Assembly: GCA_945830595.1 (NCBI GenBank)
Contig: CALZZH010000004.1
Span: 1-31,451, forward strand
DNA: 31,451 nt
From: Avoscillospira sp945864925
GTDB taxonomy: Bacteria; Bacillota; Clostridia; Oscillospirales; Oscillospiraceae
Direction: 5' to 3'
Below, one piece after another: positions 1 through 8,565 of the stretch. Made by a program: the position numbers and the translations under genes. The number at the start of each line of letters is the position of its first letter. The first letter of the stretch is position 1. A model generated the notes under the pieces. The model did no database searches. It saw nothing but the letters and a program-made list of their open reading frames with translations, and was not told where the DNA came from.

Positions 1-130
1 CCAGTGGTCGTGCCCTACAAAAGTACGTTTCGTGTACTGTGATGCATTCATAAATGCGTGTCATTGCGAGGCTCCGCAGGGGCCGTGGCAATCCGTTCCC
101 TCCTTTGCGGCTCCTCGCAACGACAGGCGT
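1..130. repeat. Dispersed intergenic repeat with several hairpins
   Basis: This gene-free stretch downstream of asnS is built of short inverted repeats. Bases 1-17 are the exact reverse complement of 23784-23800. Bases 22-26/34-38 and 44-48/53-57 form small hairpins. Bases 59-71 pair with 113-125 (TGTCATTGCGAGG against its near reverse complement, one mismatch) around a 41-nt centre. Elements beginning 'GTCATTGCGAGG' and ending in its complement are, from general knowledge, common dispersed palindromes in many bacterial genomes. No coding potential is seen. The boundaries are approximate. Confidence 0.6.
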
Positions 131-157
131 TTGGATCGCGTGGCTTTATAACGTGCT

Positions 158-190
158 GAGGGCTGCTGCAATTCATTTGCAGCAGCCCTC
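158..190 (-). terminator. Strong hairpin downstream of asnS
   Basis: A perfect 14-bp stem (158-171 with 177-190) with a 5-nt loop starts 5 nt past the asnS stop codon. On the minus strand it is not followed by a clear T run, so it may be an imperfect terminator or an mRNA 3'-end stabiliser. Its position makes it the likely end of the asnA-asnS transcript. Confidence 0.6.
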
Positions 191-195
191 GTGTA

Positions 196-1587
<1,392 letters not shown>

Positions 1588-1613
1588 GATGTTGTTGCTC
1601 CTTTATTATGAAT

Positions 1614-1658
1614 TGCGTCTTGCGGCACGTCCTGCAGACGGACCCGCCAGGAGACGCA
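1614..1658 (-). other. Intercistronic hairpin between asnA and asnS
   Basis: A compound stem fills most of the asnA-asnS gap. TGCGTC at 1614-1619 pairs with GACGCA at 1653-1658. Inside this, GCGG/CCGC (1622-1625 with 1644-1647) and GTCC/GGAC (1629-1632 with 1640-1643) also pair. There is no T run after it on the minus strand, so it is unlikely to be a simple terminator. It could tune the relative expression of the two genes or stabilise mRNA ends. Confidence 0.4.
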
Positions 1659-1665
1659 TCGGTTT

Positions 1666-2673
1666 TTACAGCAGCAGGACGCCGGCCTGTTCGCAGGCTT
1701 TCCGGGTTTCCGCATCCCACAGGCTGGACTGGACTTCGCCGATGTGGCACACGCCCATGAGCAGCATGCACAGGCGGCTCTGGCCGATGCCGCCGCCCAT
1801 GGTCAGGGGCAGCTGGCCCGCCAGCAGCATTTTGTGGAAGGGCAGCTGCCGCCGGTCATCGCAGCCGGCCTCGGTCAGCTGGCGGTCCAGGGATTCCGGA
1901 CTGACCCGGATACCCATGGAGGAAACCTCGAAGCTGCAGTCCAACACGTCGTTCCAGAACAGAATGTCGCCGTTGAGGTCCCAGTCGTCGTAATCGGGGG
2001 CGCGGCCGTCATGGGGCTTGCCGCTTTTCAGCTTCCGGCCGATCTGCATGAGGAATACGGTCTTGTGTTCCCGACAGATGGCATTTTCCCGCTCCTTGGG
2101 GGTCAGCTCCGGCCAGCGGTCCTCCAGCTCCTGGGTGGTGACGAAGGTCACATCCCGGGACAGCCTGGTGCGCAGACTGGGGAAGGCCACGTTCAGAGCC
2201 TCGGCGGTTTCGCAGATGGCGCCGACGATGTCCCGCACCGTCCGCTTGAGATAATCCACCGTGCGGTCCTCCCGGGTGATAATCTTCTCCCAGTCCCACT
2301 GATCCACATAGACGGAGTGGAGGTTATCCACCTCTTCATCCCGGCGGATGGCGTTCATGTCGGTGAACAGGCCCTTGCCTGGGCTGAATTCATAGCGCTT
2401 CAGGGCCAGACGCTTCCATTTGGCCAGGGAGTGAACCACCTGGGCGTTGGCGTTTACATCGGGGATGTCAAAGCCGACCGGCCGCTCATAGCCGTTGAGG
2501 TTATCGTTGAGTCCGGAATTCTCTTCCACAAACAGCGGGGCGGACACCCGCCGCAGATTCAGCGCATGGCTCAGATTCATCTGAAAATTGCTCTTGATGA
2601 ATTCAATGGCCCGCTGCGTTTCATAGACCGATAGGGGCGGCCTGTAGCCTGCCGGAAGATAGACCTTACTCAT
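1666..2673 (-). CDS. asnA: Aspartate--ammonia ligase (asparagine synthetase A)
   Basis: The enzyme makes asparagine from aspartate, ammonia and ATP. It belongs to the class II synthetase fold, related to AspRS/AsnRS catalytic cores. At 335 residues it is close to the E. coli AsnA length (330). Recognisable segments include NLRRVSAPLFVEENSG and NDNLNGYERPVGFDI near the N-terminus, and the C-terminal GGGIGQSRLCMLLMG, which corresponds to class II motif 3. The start at 2673 (MSKVYLP) is preceded by GAGGTG at good spacing; the upstream in-frame ATG would add 26 non-conserved residues. It is the first gene of an apparent asnA-asnS transcription unit with its own promoter. It uses ammonia rather than glutamine, in contrast to AsnB. 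Confidence 0.96.
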   Translation of the reverse strand: MSKVYLPAGYRPPLSVYETQRAIEFIKSNFQMNLSHALNLRRVSAPLFVEENSGLNDNLNGYERPVGFDIPDVNANAQVVHSLAKWKRLALKRYEFSPGKGLFTDMNAIRRDEEVDNLHSVYVDQWDWEKIITREDRTVDYLKRTVRDIVGAICETAEALNVAFPSLRTRLSRDVTFVTTQELEDRWPELTPKERENAICREHKTVFLMQIGRKLKSGKPHDGRAPDYDDWDLNGDILFWNDVLDCSFEVSSMGIRVSPESLDRQLTEAGCDDRRQLPFHKMLLAGQLPLTMGGGIGQSRLCMLLMGVCHIGEVQSSLWDAETRKACEQAGVLLL

Positions 2674-2707
2674 GAGGACACCTCGTTTCAAATTTATCAT
2701 ACCGCTT

Positions 2708-2736
2708 AATATACAATATTTTCCCACGGGATGCAA
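2708..2736 (-). promoter_or_regulatory. Sigma-A type promoter for asnA-asnS
   Basis: On the minus strand TTGCAT (2731-2736) is followed after 17 bp by TATATT (2708-2713), giving a short leader to the asnA start at 2673. The spacing is optimal and each hexamer differs from consensus at one or two positions. Confidence 0.6.
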
Positions 2737-2760
2737 GATATATGTTTGCAAAATAACACC

Positions 2761-2785
2761 CTGCGCGCCCTTTCGGGGCGCGCAG
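2761..2785 (-). terminator. Hairpin terminator after the ygiQ-like gene
   Basis: A perfect 10-bp GC-rich stem (CTGCGCGCCC at 2761-2770 with its complement at 2776-2785) has a 5-nt loop. It starts 9 nt past the radical SAM gene stop and is followed on the minus strand by GGTGTTATTTT. It separates the nrdG-dut-ygiQ transcripts from the asnA promoter. Confidence 0.7.
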
Positions 2786-2793
2786 AGCTTGGG

Positions 2794-4638
2794 TTATCGT
2801 CTCTTTTTTTGCTTCACCGGGAGTTTCTTCGTCTCCGGCCTGGGCTTGGACATGGGCTTGATGAGGCACTTTTTGTCGTAGCCGATCAAATCGGTCCGGC
2901 CGGCTTTCACCAGAGCTTCGTGAACCAGGGCATAGTTCTTGGGATCGCGGTACTGAATCAGCGCCCGCTGCATGGCCTTTTCATGGGGATTGGTGGGGAC
3001 ATAGACCGGCTTCATGGTTCTGGGATCCAGGCCGGTGTAATACATCACGGTGGAAATGGTGGATGGCGTGGGATAAAAATCCTGCACCTGCTCCGGCATA
3101 TAGCCCAGGTCCCGGAGATATTCCGCCAGAGCGACAGCCTCCTGCAAGGTGGAGCCGGGGTGGGAGCTCATGAGATAGGGCACCACATACTGTTTCAGGC
3201 CCAGCTGCTGGTTCAGCCGCTTGTACTTCTCCAGGAACCGCTCATAGACACAGTGCCGGGGTTTGCCCATGAGGTCCAGCACCGGATCGGCTACATGCTC
3301 CGGGGCCACCTTCAGCTGGCCGGATACATGGTATTTCACCAGCTCCCTGAAGAATACGTCGCTCTTGTCCGCCAGCAGATAGTCAAAGCGGATGCCGCTG
3401 CGGATAAAGACCTTTTTTACGCCGGGCAGCTGCCGCAGCTGACGCAGCAGGCTCAGATAGTCCGAATGATCTGCCACCATGTTTTTGCAGGGGGTGGGGA
3501 AGAGGCACTGCCGGTGCTGGCAGGCACCTTTGGTCAGCTGCTTGGGACAGGCGGGCTGACGGAAGTTGGCGGTGGGGCCGCCCACATCGTGGATATAGCC
3601 CTTAAAATCGGGGTCTCGGGTCAGCTGTCTGGCTTCGGCCAGGATGGACGGATGGCTCCGGGTCTGGATAATCCGTCCCTGGTGGAAGGTCAGGGCGCAG
3701 AAGCTGCAGGCACCGAAGCAGCCCCGGTTGGAGATCAGACTGAACTGCACCTCCGCAATGGCGGGGACGCCGCCGGCCTTTTCATAGCTGGGGTGCCAGG
3801 TCCTGGCATAGGGCAGGCCGTAGACCCGGTCCATCTCCTCCTGGCTCAGGGGCTTTTGGGGCGGATTCTGGACCACGAACCGTTCGCTGTAGGGCTCCAC
3901 CAGCCGCTTGGCAGTGAAGGGATCGGTGTTCTGGTACTGCAGGTAAAAACTCTCGGCGTACTTGCGCTTGTCCTTGCACAGGGCGTCGTAGGAGGGCAGG
4001 AGAATTTTGGGAACGGCCTCGTCCACCTCTTTGCAGGAATACACCGTACCGTCCACCCAGGTGATGTCCTTCACGTCCATGCCGGCGTTCAGGGCGTCGG
4101 CCAGCTCCACCACGCTGCGCTCGCCCATGCCATACAGGAGGATATCCGCCTGGGAATCCAGCAGGACGGAGCGCTTGAGCTTGTCTGACCAGTAATCGTA
4201 ATGGGCCAGCCGCCGCAGGCTGGCTTCGATGCCGCCGATGAGAATGGGCTTTTTGGGATAGGTGCGGCGGATTAAATTGCAGTAGACCGTCACAGCGTAG
4301 TCGGGCCGTTTGCCCATGACGCCGCCGGGTGTAAAGGCGTCGGTTTTCCGGCGCTTTTTGGACACGGAATAATGGTTTACCATGGAATCCATGTTGCCGC
4401 CCATAACCAGGAAACCCAGCCGCGGCTCCCCCAGAACGTTGATGGACTGGGGATCTTTCCAGTTGGGCTGGGAAAGGATGCCGACCTTATAACCGGCGGC
4501 CTCCAGCACCCGGCTGATGATGGCGTGGCCGAAGGAGGGGTGGTCCACATAGGCGTCGCCGATGATATAGACAAAGTCGCATTGCTCCCAGCCCCGGGCC
4601 TGCATATCCCGCCTGGAGATGGGCAAAAAATCAGCCAT
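2794..4638 (-). CDS. YgiQ family radical SAM protein
   Basis: A 614-residue protein of the YgiQ (UPF0313) family, whose exact substrate is unknown. The N-terminal domain (MADFLPISRRDMQARG..., with DAYVDHPSFGHA around residues 30-45) precedes a radical SAM core carrying the CxxxCxxC cluster motif at Cys307, Cys311 and Cys314 (GCFGACSFCAL). This motif should bind a [4Fe-4S] cluster and S-adenosylmethionine. The C-terminal part (YTGLDPRTMKPVYVP..., ending in a basic tail) matches the DUF3362-type extension of the family. The start at 4638 follows GGAGGT and is preferred over a 41-residue upstream extension that reads through repeat DNA. It lies 134 nt after dut on the same strand. The family is widespread in anaerobes, but a function cannot be assigned from sequence. 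Confidence 0.92.
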   Translation of the reverse strand: MADFLPISRRDMQARGWEQCDFVYIIGDAYVDHPSFGHAIISRVLEAAGYKVGILSQPNWKDPQSINVLGEPRLGFLVMGGNMDSMVNHYSVSKKRRKTDAFTPGGVMGKRPDYAVTVYCNLIRRTYPKKPILIGGIEASLRRLAHYDYWSDKLKRSVLLDSQADILLYGMGERSVVELADALNAGMDVKDITWVDGTVYSCKEVDEAVPKILLPSYDALCKDKRKYAESFYLQYQNTDPFTAKRLVEPYSERFVVQNPPQKPLSQEEMDRVYGLPYARTWHPSYEKAGGVPAIAEVQFSLISNRGCFGACSFCALTFHQGRIIQTRSHPSILAEARQLTRDPDFKGYIHDVGGPTANFRQPACPKQLTKGACQHRQCLFPTPCKNMVADHSDYLSLLRQLRQLPGVKKVFIRSGIRFDYLLADKSDVFFRELVKYHVSGQLKVAPEHVADPVLDLMGKPRHCVYERFLEKYKRLNQQLGLKQYVVPYLMSSHPGSTLQEAVALAEYLRDLGYMPEQVQDFYPTPSTISTVMYYTGLDPRTMKPVYVPTNPHEKAMQRALIQYRDPKNYALVHEALVKAGRTDLIGYDKKCLIKPMSKPRPETKKLPVKQKKRR

Positions 4639-4663
4639 AGTTTGGACCTCCTGAATCTGGTAT

Positions 4664-4706
4664 GCGCCCTCGTGCCCCATGTAGGGCGCGACGACCCCGG
4701 CGCGCC
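4664..4706. repeat. TGTAGGG-type dispersed repeat between dut and ygiQ
   Basis: GCGCCCT (4664-4670) pairs with AGGGCGC (4683-4689). Alternatively GGCGCG (4685-4690) pairs with CGCGCC (4701-4706). The core TGTAGGGCGCGACGACC resembles the repeats at 1-20 (inverted) and 23782-23817. It occupies much of the dut-ygiQ gap and may have separated formerly closer genes. Confidence 0.5.
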
Positions 4707-4772
4707 GTTGCAGCCGGGTTTTGTGAAAAGCCCTCTGTAAGCGGCACGCCTGCAGGATCATACCGAAACGTG

Positions 4773-5216
4773 CTATTTCGTTCCCGTGGAGCCGAAGCCG
4801 CCCTGGCCCCGGACGGTGTCGGACAGCGCCTCCGCTTCGAAAAACTGTGCCGTCAGATAGGGGGTCAGCACCAGCTGGGCCACCCGTTCGCCGGGCTCCA
4901 CCGTCTGGGGCGTTGTGCCGTGGTTATGGAGGGAGACCATGACTTCCCCCCGGTAGTCCGGATCGATGACGCCCACTTTGTTGGCAGGGGCCAGATTCCG
5001 CTTGGAAGCCAGACCGCTGCGGGCGTAGACCAGTCCGGCCCAGCCCACGGGAATCTCCAGGGACAGGCCTGTGGGCACAAGAACAGTCTCATGGGGGGCA
5101 ACGGTCACGGGGGCGTCAAGACAGGCGTACAAGTCCGCACCGGCGGCAAATTCCGAGCCATAGGTTGGAAGCTTGGCGTTGGGCCGGAGTTTTTTCACTG
5201 CAACAGGGGTGGGCAT
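4773..5216 (-). CDS. dut: Deoxyuridine 5'-triphosphate nucleotidohydrolase (dUTPase)
   Basis: It hydrolyses dUTP to dUMP and pyrophosphate, keeping uracil out of DNA and feeding thymidylate synthesis. At 147 residues it is a trimeric-type dUTPase with all five motifs: AGADLYA (about 25-31), RSGLASK (66-72), GVIDPDYRGEV (82-92, with the expected catalytic Asp85), GERVAQLV (109-116) and RGQGGFGSTG (136-145). The complete motif 5 suggests an active enzyme. AAGGAGG precedes the ATG. It starts 12 nt after nrdG ends, so it is almost certainly translated from the nrdG mRNA. This links dNTP production with removal of dUTP. Confidence 0.97.
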   Translation of the reverse strand: MPTPVAVKKLRPNAKLPTYGSEFAAGADLYACLDAPVTVAPHETVLVPTGLSLEIPVGWAGLVYARSGLASKRNLAPANKVGVIDPDYRGEVMVSLHNHGTTPQTVEPGERVAQLVLTPYLTAQFFEAEALSDTVRGQGGFGSTGTK

Positions 5217-5228
5217 GGTGTGTCCTCC

Positions 5229-5735
5229 TTATTCATCCCACAGAACAACCTGATTCTCTGCCAGGCTCCTGGGAACGTCAATCAGTCTCTGGTTTTCCGA
5301 GCCGCGGAACCGCAGGCTCAAGTTTTTCTGTGCCGCGATAAAGGGCCCGTCCACCAGCACGTCACACAGGGAAAGCAGCTCCTCCGTGACGCCTGGCACC
5401 TGGGGCAGATGTTCCCAGACATAGCCGGTGAAGCACCAGATGGACTTCTCCGGCAGCCGGGCCTTGATCTGCCGCGACAGCTCCAGCAATCCTCCTTGGT
5501 TCCGGGGATCCAGGGGCTCGCCGCCCAGATAGGTAATACCGCGGATGTAGCCGGGCTGCAGCAGCTCCAGAATATGGTCCATGACGCTCTGGTCAAAGAC
5601 CTGGCCATAGTTGAAGTCCCAAGCCTCCTGGTTGAAGCAGTCCTTGCAGTGATGGGTGCAGCCGGAGACAAACAGGCTGATCCGCACGCCCGGCCCGTTG
5701 GCAATGTCACAATTTTTGATGCTGGCGTAGTTCAT
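5229..5735 (-). CDS. nrdG: Anaerobic ribonucleoside-triphosphate reductase activating protein
   Basis: This small radical SAM enzyme (168 residues) generates the glycyl radical on NrdD using S-adenosylmethionine and a [4Fe-4S] cluster. The cluster motif CTHHCKDC is present with Cys26, Cys30 and Cys33, preceded by the typical NGPGVRISLFVSGC stretch. TYLGGEPLDP further on matches the conserved GGEP motif that contacts SAM. Length is typical for NrdG. It normally lies directly after nrdD; here 290 bp, containing a palindromic repeat, intervene, and a separate promoter is visible just upstream. It is followed closely by dut. Confidence 0.96.
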   Translation of the reverse strand: MNYASIKNCDIANGPGVRISLFVSGCTHHCKDCFNQEAWDFNYGQVFDQSVMDHILELLQPGYIRGITYLGGEPLDPRNQGGLLELSRQIKARLPEKSIWCFTGYVWEHLPQVPGVTEELLSLCDVLVDGPFIAAQKNLSLRFRGSENQRLIDVPRSLAENQVVLWDE

Positions 5736-5765
5736 AAAACCACCTGCTTGATTGTTTTATAAAAT

Positions 5766-5794
5766 AGTATAACAAAGGAAGGAACAATTGGCAA
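5766..5794 (-). promoter_or_regulatory. Promoter for nrdG-dut
   Basis: On the minus strand TTGCCA (5789-5794) and TATACT (5766-5771) are separated by 17 bp. TG one base upstream of the -10 box makes an extended -10. It lies about 30 nt upstream of the nrdG start and downstream of the palindromic element, so nrdG need not depend on nrdD read-through. Confidence 0.6.
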
Positions 5795-5833
5795 TGGAAA
5801 AAGGACCCGCCACGCAAGATACAAGCATAGGCT

Positions 5834-5990
5834 GCACCCAATGCCTCCTCTACAATAGGGGATGTGGCCTGAAAGGCCGGAGGGGTGTCAAACTGCCAAG
5901 TATCATTGCAATTGCATGTGAATCTTAGCAGTTTGACACCCCTCAGTCAGCTTCGCTGACAGCTCCCCTATTGTAGGGGAGCCCTGGTGC
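5834..5990. repeat. Nested palindromic (MITE-like) element between nrdD and nrdG
   Basis: Outer arms 5834-5862 and 5964-5990 are imperfect inverted repeats sharing CTACAATAGGGGA and GCACC. Inner arms 5880-5896 and 5928-5944 are a perfect 17-bp inverted repeat (GAGGGGTGTCAAACTGC and its complement). Two further small hairpins lie between the outer and inner arms: GGCC-TGAAA-GGCC and GTCAGC-TTC-GCTGAC. The whole can fold into one long cruciform or RNA hairpin of about 157 nt. No coding potential is seen. It is probably a non-autonomous repeat or MITE; on RNA it would form a strong barrier after nrdD. Confidence 0.7.
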
Positions 5991-6025
5991 AATCATGTTT
6001 GGCGCATTTTACGGCAGACCCTGAT

Positions 6026-8203
6026 TTACAGGTGCAGAACCCGGTCCCGGATTTCCTGGGTCCGTCCCTGGTTCCAGAATTGGGTGCCGATATAGCCGCA
6101 GGTTCGGCGGGCGACGTTCATCTTGCTCTGATCCTGATTGCCGCACTGGGGACAGGTCCAGACCAGCTTGCCGTCGGCGTCCTCGCGGATTTCGATCTCG
6201 CCGTCGAAGCCGCACACCTGGCAGTAATCCGACTTGGTGTTCAGCTCGGCATACATGATGTGGTCGTAGATAAATTTCATGACCTCCAGCACGGCGTCGA
6301 TGTTGTTCTGCATATTGGGCACTTCCACATAGCTGATGGCGCCGCCGGGGCTCAGCTTCTGGAAGTCTGCCTCAAAGGCCAGCTTGGTGAAGGCGTCAAT
6401 GGGCTCGGACACATGAACGTGATAGGAGTTGGTGATATAACCCTTGTCCGTGATACCGGGGATCACACCGAAACGCTTCTGCAGGCACTTGGCAAACTTG
6501 TAGGTGGTGGATTCCAGAGGCGTGCCGTAGAGGGAGAAGTCAATGTTGTGCTGCTTCTTCCAGCCGGCGCAGGCGTCGTTCATGTGCTGCATGACGGAAA
6601 GGGCGAAGGGCTTGGCTTCCTCATCGGTGTGGGACTTGCCGGTCATGTACTTGACGCACTCATACAGGCCGGCGTAGCCCAGGGAGATGGTGGAGTAACC
6701 GCCGTAGAGCAGCTTGTCAATGGGCTCTCCCTTGGGCAGCCGGGCCAGGGCGCCGTACTGCCACAGAATGGGGGCGGCGTCGGACAGGGTTCCCTTGAGC
6801 CGTTCATGGCGGCACAGCAGTGCCCGGTGGCACAGCTCCAGCCGCTCGTCGAAGATGCTCCAGAACTTATCCATATCCCGGCCGGAGGACAGGGCCACAT
6901 CCACCAGGTTGATGGTGACCACGCCCTGATTGAAACGGCCGTAGTATTTGGGCTTTCCGTTCTCGTCCACATAGGGAGTCAGGAAGGAGCGGCAGCCCAT
7001 GCAGGTGTAGCAGTGGCCTTCCCCGTTTTTGTCCACCTTCAGCTCCAGCATCTTCTTCTCGGAAATATAATCCGGCACCATACGCTTGGCGGTGCACTTG
7101 GCCGCCAGCTTGGTCAGATACCAGTAGGGGGAATCCTCATGGATATTGTCCTCTTCCAGGACATAGATCAGCTTGGGGAAGGCGGGGGTGATCCACACGC
7201 CCTTTTCGTTCTTCACGCCCTCATAGCGCTGGCGCAGGGTTTCCTCGATGATGACCGCCAGATCCTTCTTCTCCTGCTCGCTGCGGGCCTCGTTGAGGTA
7301 CATGAACACGGTGATGAAGGGGGCCTGGCCGTTGGTGGTCATGAGGGTGACCACCTGATACTGGATGGTCTGGACGCCGCGGCGGATTTCATCCCGCAGC
7401 CGGTCCTCGACCACTTTGGAAATGGCCTCTTCGGTGGCGGTGACGCCGAAGGCTGCCAGCTCCTGCTCCACGGTCTTGCGGATCTTCTCCCGGCTGACCT
7501 GGACGAAGGGGGCCAGATGGGTCAGAGAAATGGACTGGCCGCCGTACTGGTTGGAGGCCACCTGGGCGATGATCTGCGTGGCGATGTTGCAGGCCGTGGA
7601 GAAGCTGTGGGGCTTCTCGATCAGGGTACCGGAAATCACCGTGCCGTTCTGCAGCATATCATCCAGATTGACCAGGTCGCAGTTGTGCATATGCTGGGCA
7701 TAGTAGTCGGAATCGTGGAAATGGATGATACCGGCTTCATGGGCTTCCACAATATCCTGGGGCAGCAGAAGCCGCTTGGTGATGTCCTTGGACACCTCGC
7801 CGGCCATATAGTCCCGCTGCACGGCGTTGACCGTGGGGTTCTTGTTGGCGTTCTCCTGCTTGACCTCTTCGTTGTTGCATTCAATGAGGCTCAGAATCCG
7901 GTCGTCGGTGGTGTTGCTCCGGCGCACCAGGCTGCGGGTATAGCGGTAGGTGATATAGTGCTTGGCTACCTCAAACGCGCCGTGGGCCATGATCTGCTTT
8001 TCCACCAGATCCTGGATTTCCTCCACGCCCAGGCTGCGGTTCATCTCCTGGCAGGCCAGCTCGACGCTCTGGGCGATGCGCTTGATCTGCGTGGGCGTCA
8101 TGCGCTCGGACTCTTCCACAGTATTGTTGGCCTTGGTGACGGCGTTTTCAATTTTTTCAATGTCAAAGACGGCCTCAGAACCGTTGCGCTTAATGATTTT
8201 CAT
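6026..8203 (-). CDS. nrdD: Anaerobic (class III) ribonucleoside-triphosphate reductase
   Basis: This glycyl-radical enzyme reduces ribonucleoside triphosphates to deoxyribonucleotides under anoxia. It has 725 residues. The N-terminus (MKIIKRNGSEAVFDIEKIE) starts an ATP-cone, the allosteric ATP/dATP domain, over about residues 1-95. The C-terminus carries a four-Cys zinc site (CQVCG and CPQCG) and then RTCGYIG, with the radical glycine at about residue 703. The start at 8203 is preceded by AGGGAG; the upstream in-frame ATG would add 16 residues from leader DNA. It is activated by NrdG, encoded downstream. Upstream, a strong promoter is surrounded by candidate NrdR boxes. An oxygen-sensitive reductase fits a strict or facultative anaerobe. 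Confidence 0.97.
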   Translation of the reverse strand: MKIIKRNGSEAVFDIEKIENAVTKANNTVEESERMTPTQIKRIAQSVELACQEMNRSLGVEEIQDLVEKQIMAHGAFEVAKHYITYRYTRSLVRRSNTTDDRILSLIECNNEEVKQENANKNPTVNAVQRDYMAGEVSKDITKRLLLPQDIVEAHEAGIIHFHDSDYYAQHMHNCDLVNLDDMLQNGTVISGTLIEKPHSFSTACNIATQIIAQVASNQYGGQSISLTHLAPFVQVSREKIRKTVEQELAAFGVTATEEAISKVVEDRLRDEIRRGVQTIQYQVVTLMTTNGQAPFITVFMYLNEARSEQEKKDLAVIIEETLRQRYEGVKNEKGVWITPAFPKLIYVLEEDNIHEDSPYWYLTKLAAKCTAKRMVPDYISEKKMLELKVDKNGEGHCYTCMGCRSFLTPYVDENGKPKYYGRFNQGVVTINLVDVALSSGRDMDKFWSIFDERLELCHRALLCRHERLKGTLSDAAPILWQYGALARLPKGEPIDKLLYGGYSTISLGYAGLYECVKYMTGKSHTDEEAKPFALSVMQHMNDACAGWKKQHNIDFSLYGTPLESTTYKFAKCLQKRFGVIPGITDKGYITNSYHVHVSEPIDAFTKLAFEADFQKLSPGGAISYVEVPNMQNNIDAVLEVMKFIYDHIMYAELNTKSDYCQVCGFDGEIEIREDADGKLVWTCPQCGNQDQSKMNVARRTCGYIGTQFWNQGRTQEIRDRVLHL

Positions 8204-8244
8204 GAGATCTCCCTCTCTATATCTAGTACGATGAAAAACGAATG

Positions 8245-8260
8245 ACACCATATCTTGTGA
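8245..8260. promoter_or_regulatory. Candidate NrdR box 1
   Basis: ACACCATATCTTGTGA matches 13 of 16 positions of the known palindromic NrdR consensus (ACACwATATATwGTGT). It lies just downstream of the predicted nrdD transcription start (about 8264), where a bound repressor would block initiation or early elongation. Confidence 0.65.
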
Positions 8261-8270
8261 CTGCAGGCTT

Positions 8271-8299
8271 ATTATGACAGATAAAATGGATTATGTCAA
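8271..8299 (-). promoter_or_regulatory. Promoter for nrdD
   Basis: On the minus strand a perfect TTGACA (8294-8299) and CATAAT (8271-8276) are separated by exactly 17 bp. The predicted start near 8264 gives a leader of about 60 nt to the nrdD start codon. NrdR-like boxes lie on both sides. Confidence 0.75.
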
Positions 8300-8318
8300 T
8301 CCCTATTTTCCGAAGATG

Positions 8319-8334
8319 GCAGAAAATCTTGTGC
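8319..8334. promoter_or_regulatory. Candidate NrdR box 2 (weak)
   Basis: GCAGAAAATCTTGTGC matches 11 of 16 positions of the NrdR consensus. The right half (ATCTTGTG) is the same as in box 1. Alone it would be weak, but it is 74 bp from box 1 and 42 bp from box 3, close to 7 and 4 helical turns. Confidence 0.4.
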
Positions 8335-8360
8335 CTCTCGGGCCGGAAACGCGAAGCAAG

Positions 8361-8376
8361 ACACAATATATAGGAT
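8361..8376. promoter_or_regulatory. Candidate NrdR box 3
   Basis: ACACAATATATAGGAT matches 14 of 16 positions of the NrdR consensus, with a perfect left half and centre. It lies about 60 bp upstream of the nrdD -35 box. Confidence 0.6.
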
Positions 8377-8470
8377 TCGGCCAGAAAAAGATAGTGGCAT
8401 TTTCTCCAAAATATCGGCGGAAGATTTTCTCTGTTTCGGCTGCCGGGGGACTTGACAATGGGGAAACATG

Positions 8471-8505
8471 CCGTAACCTCCCTGCAGACCGCAGAGAGGT
8501 TACGG
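8471..8505. repeat. Inverted repeat downstream of the ECF S component gene
   Basis: CCGTAACCTC (8471-8480) and GAGGTTACGG (8496-8505) form a perfect 10-bp stem, with a further CTGC/GCAG inner stem (8482-8485 with 8491-8494). It lies 60 nt past the ribU-like stop. There is no T tract on either strand, so it is a weak terminator candidate, a 3'-end stabiliser or an operator-like palindrome. The rest of 8377-8565 shows no further recognisable feature. Confidence 0.45.
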
Positions 8506-8565
8506 ACATTTACAAAAAGTTTACAAAGCTGTGACAAAAGAGGGGCGCATGGGCGGTACAATAGA

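Noticed and set aside
2674..2793. Possible T-box leader in front of asnA
   Set aside because: The leader is too short and has no T-box core or specifier hairpin; a plain promoter explains it.
5987..8245. A 752-codon open frame antisense to nrdD
   Set aside because: The composition is a reflection of nrdD codon use; NrdD motifs on the minus strand are decisive.
8471..8505. Hairpin as an intrinsic terminator for the ribU-like gene
   Set aside because: The stem is good but no T run follows on either strand, so it is listed only as an inverted repeat.
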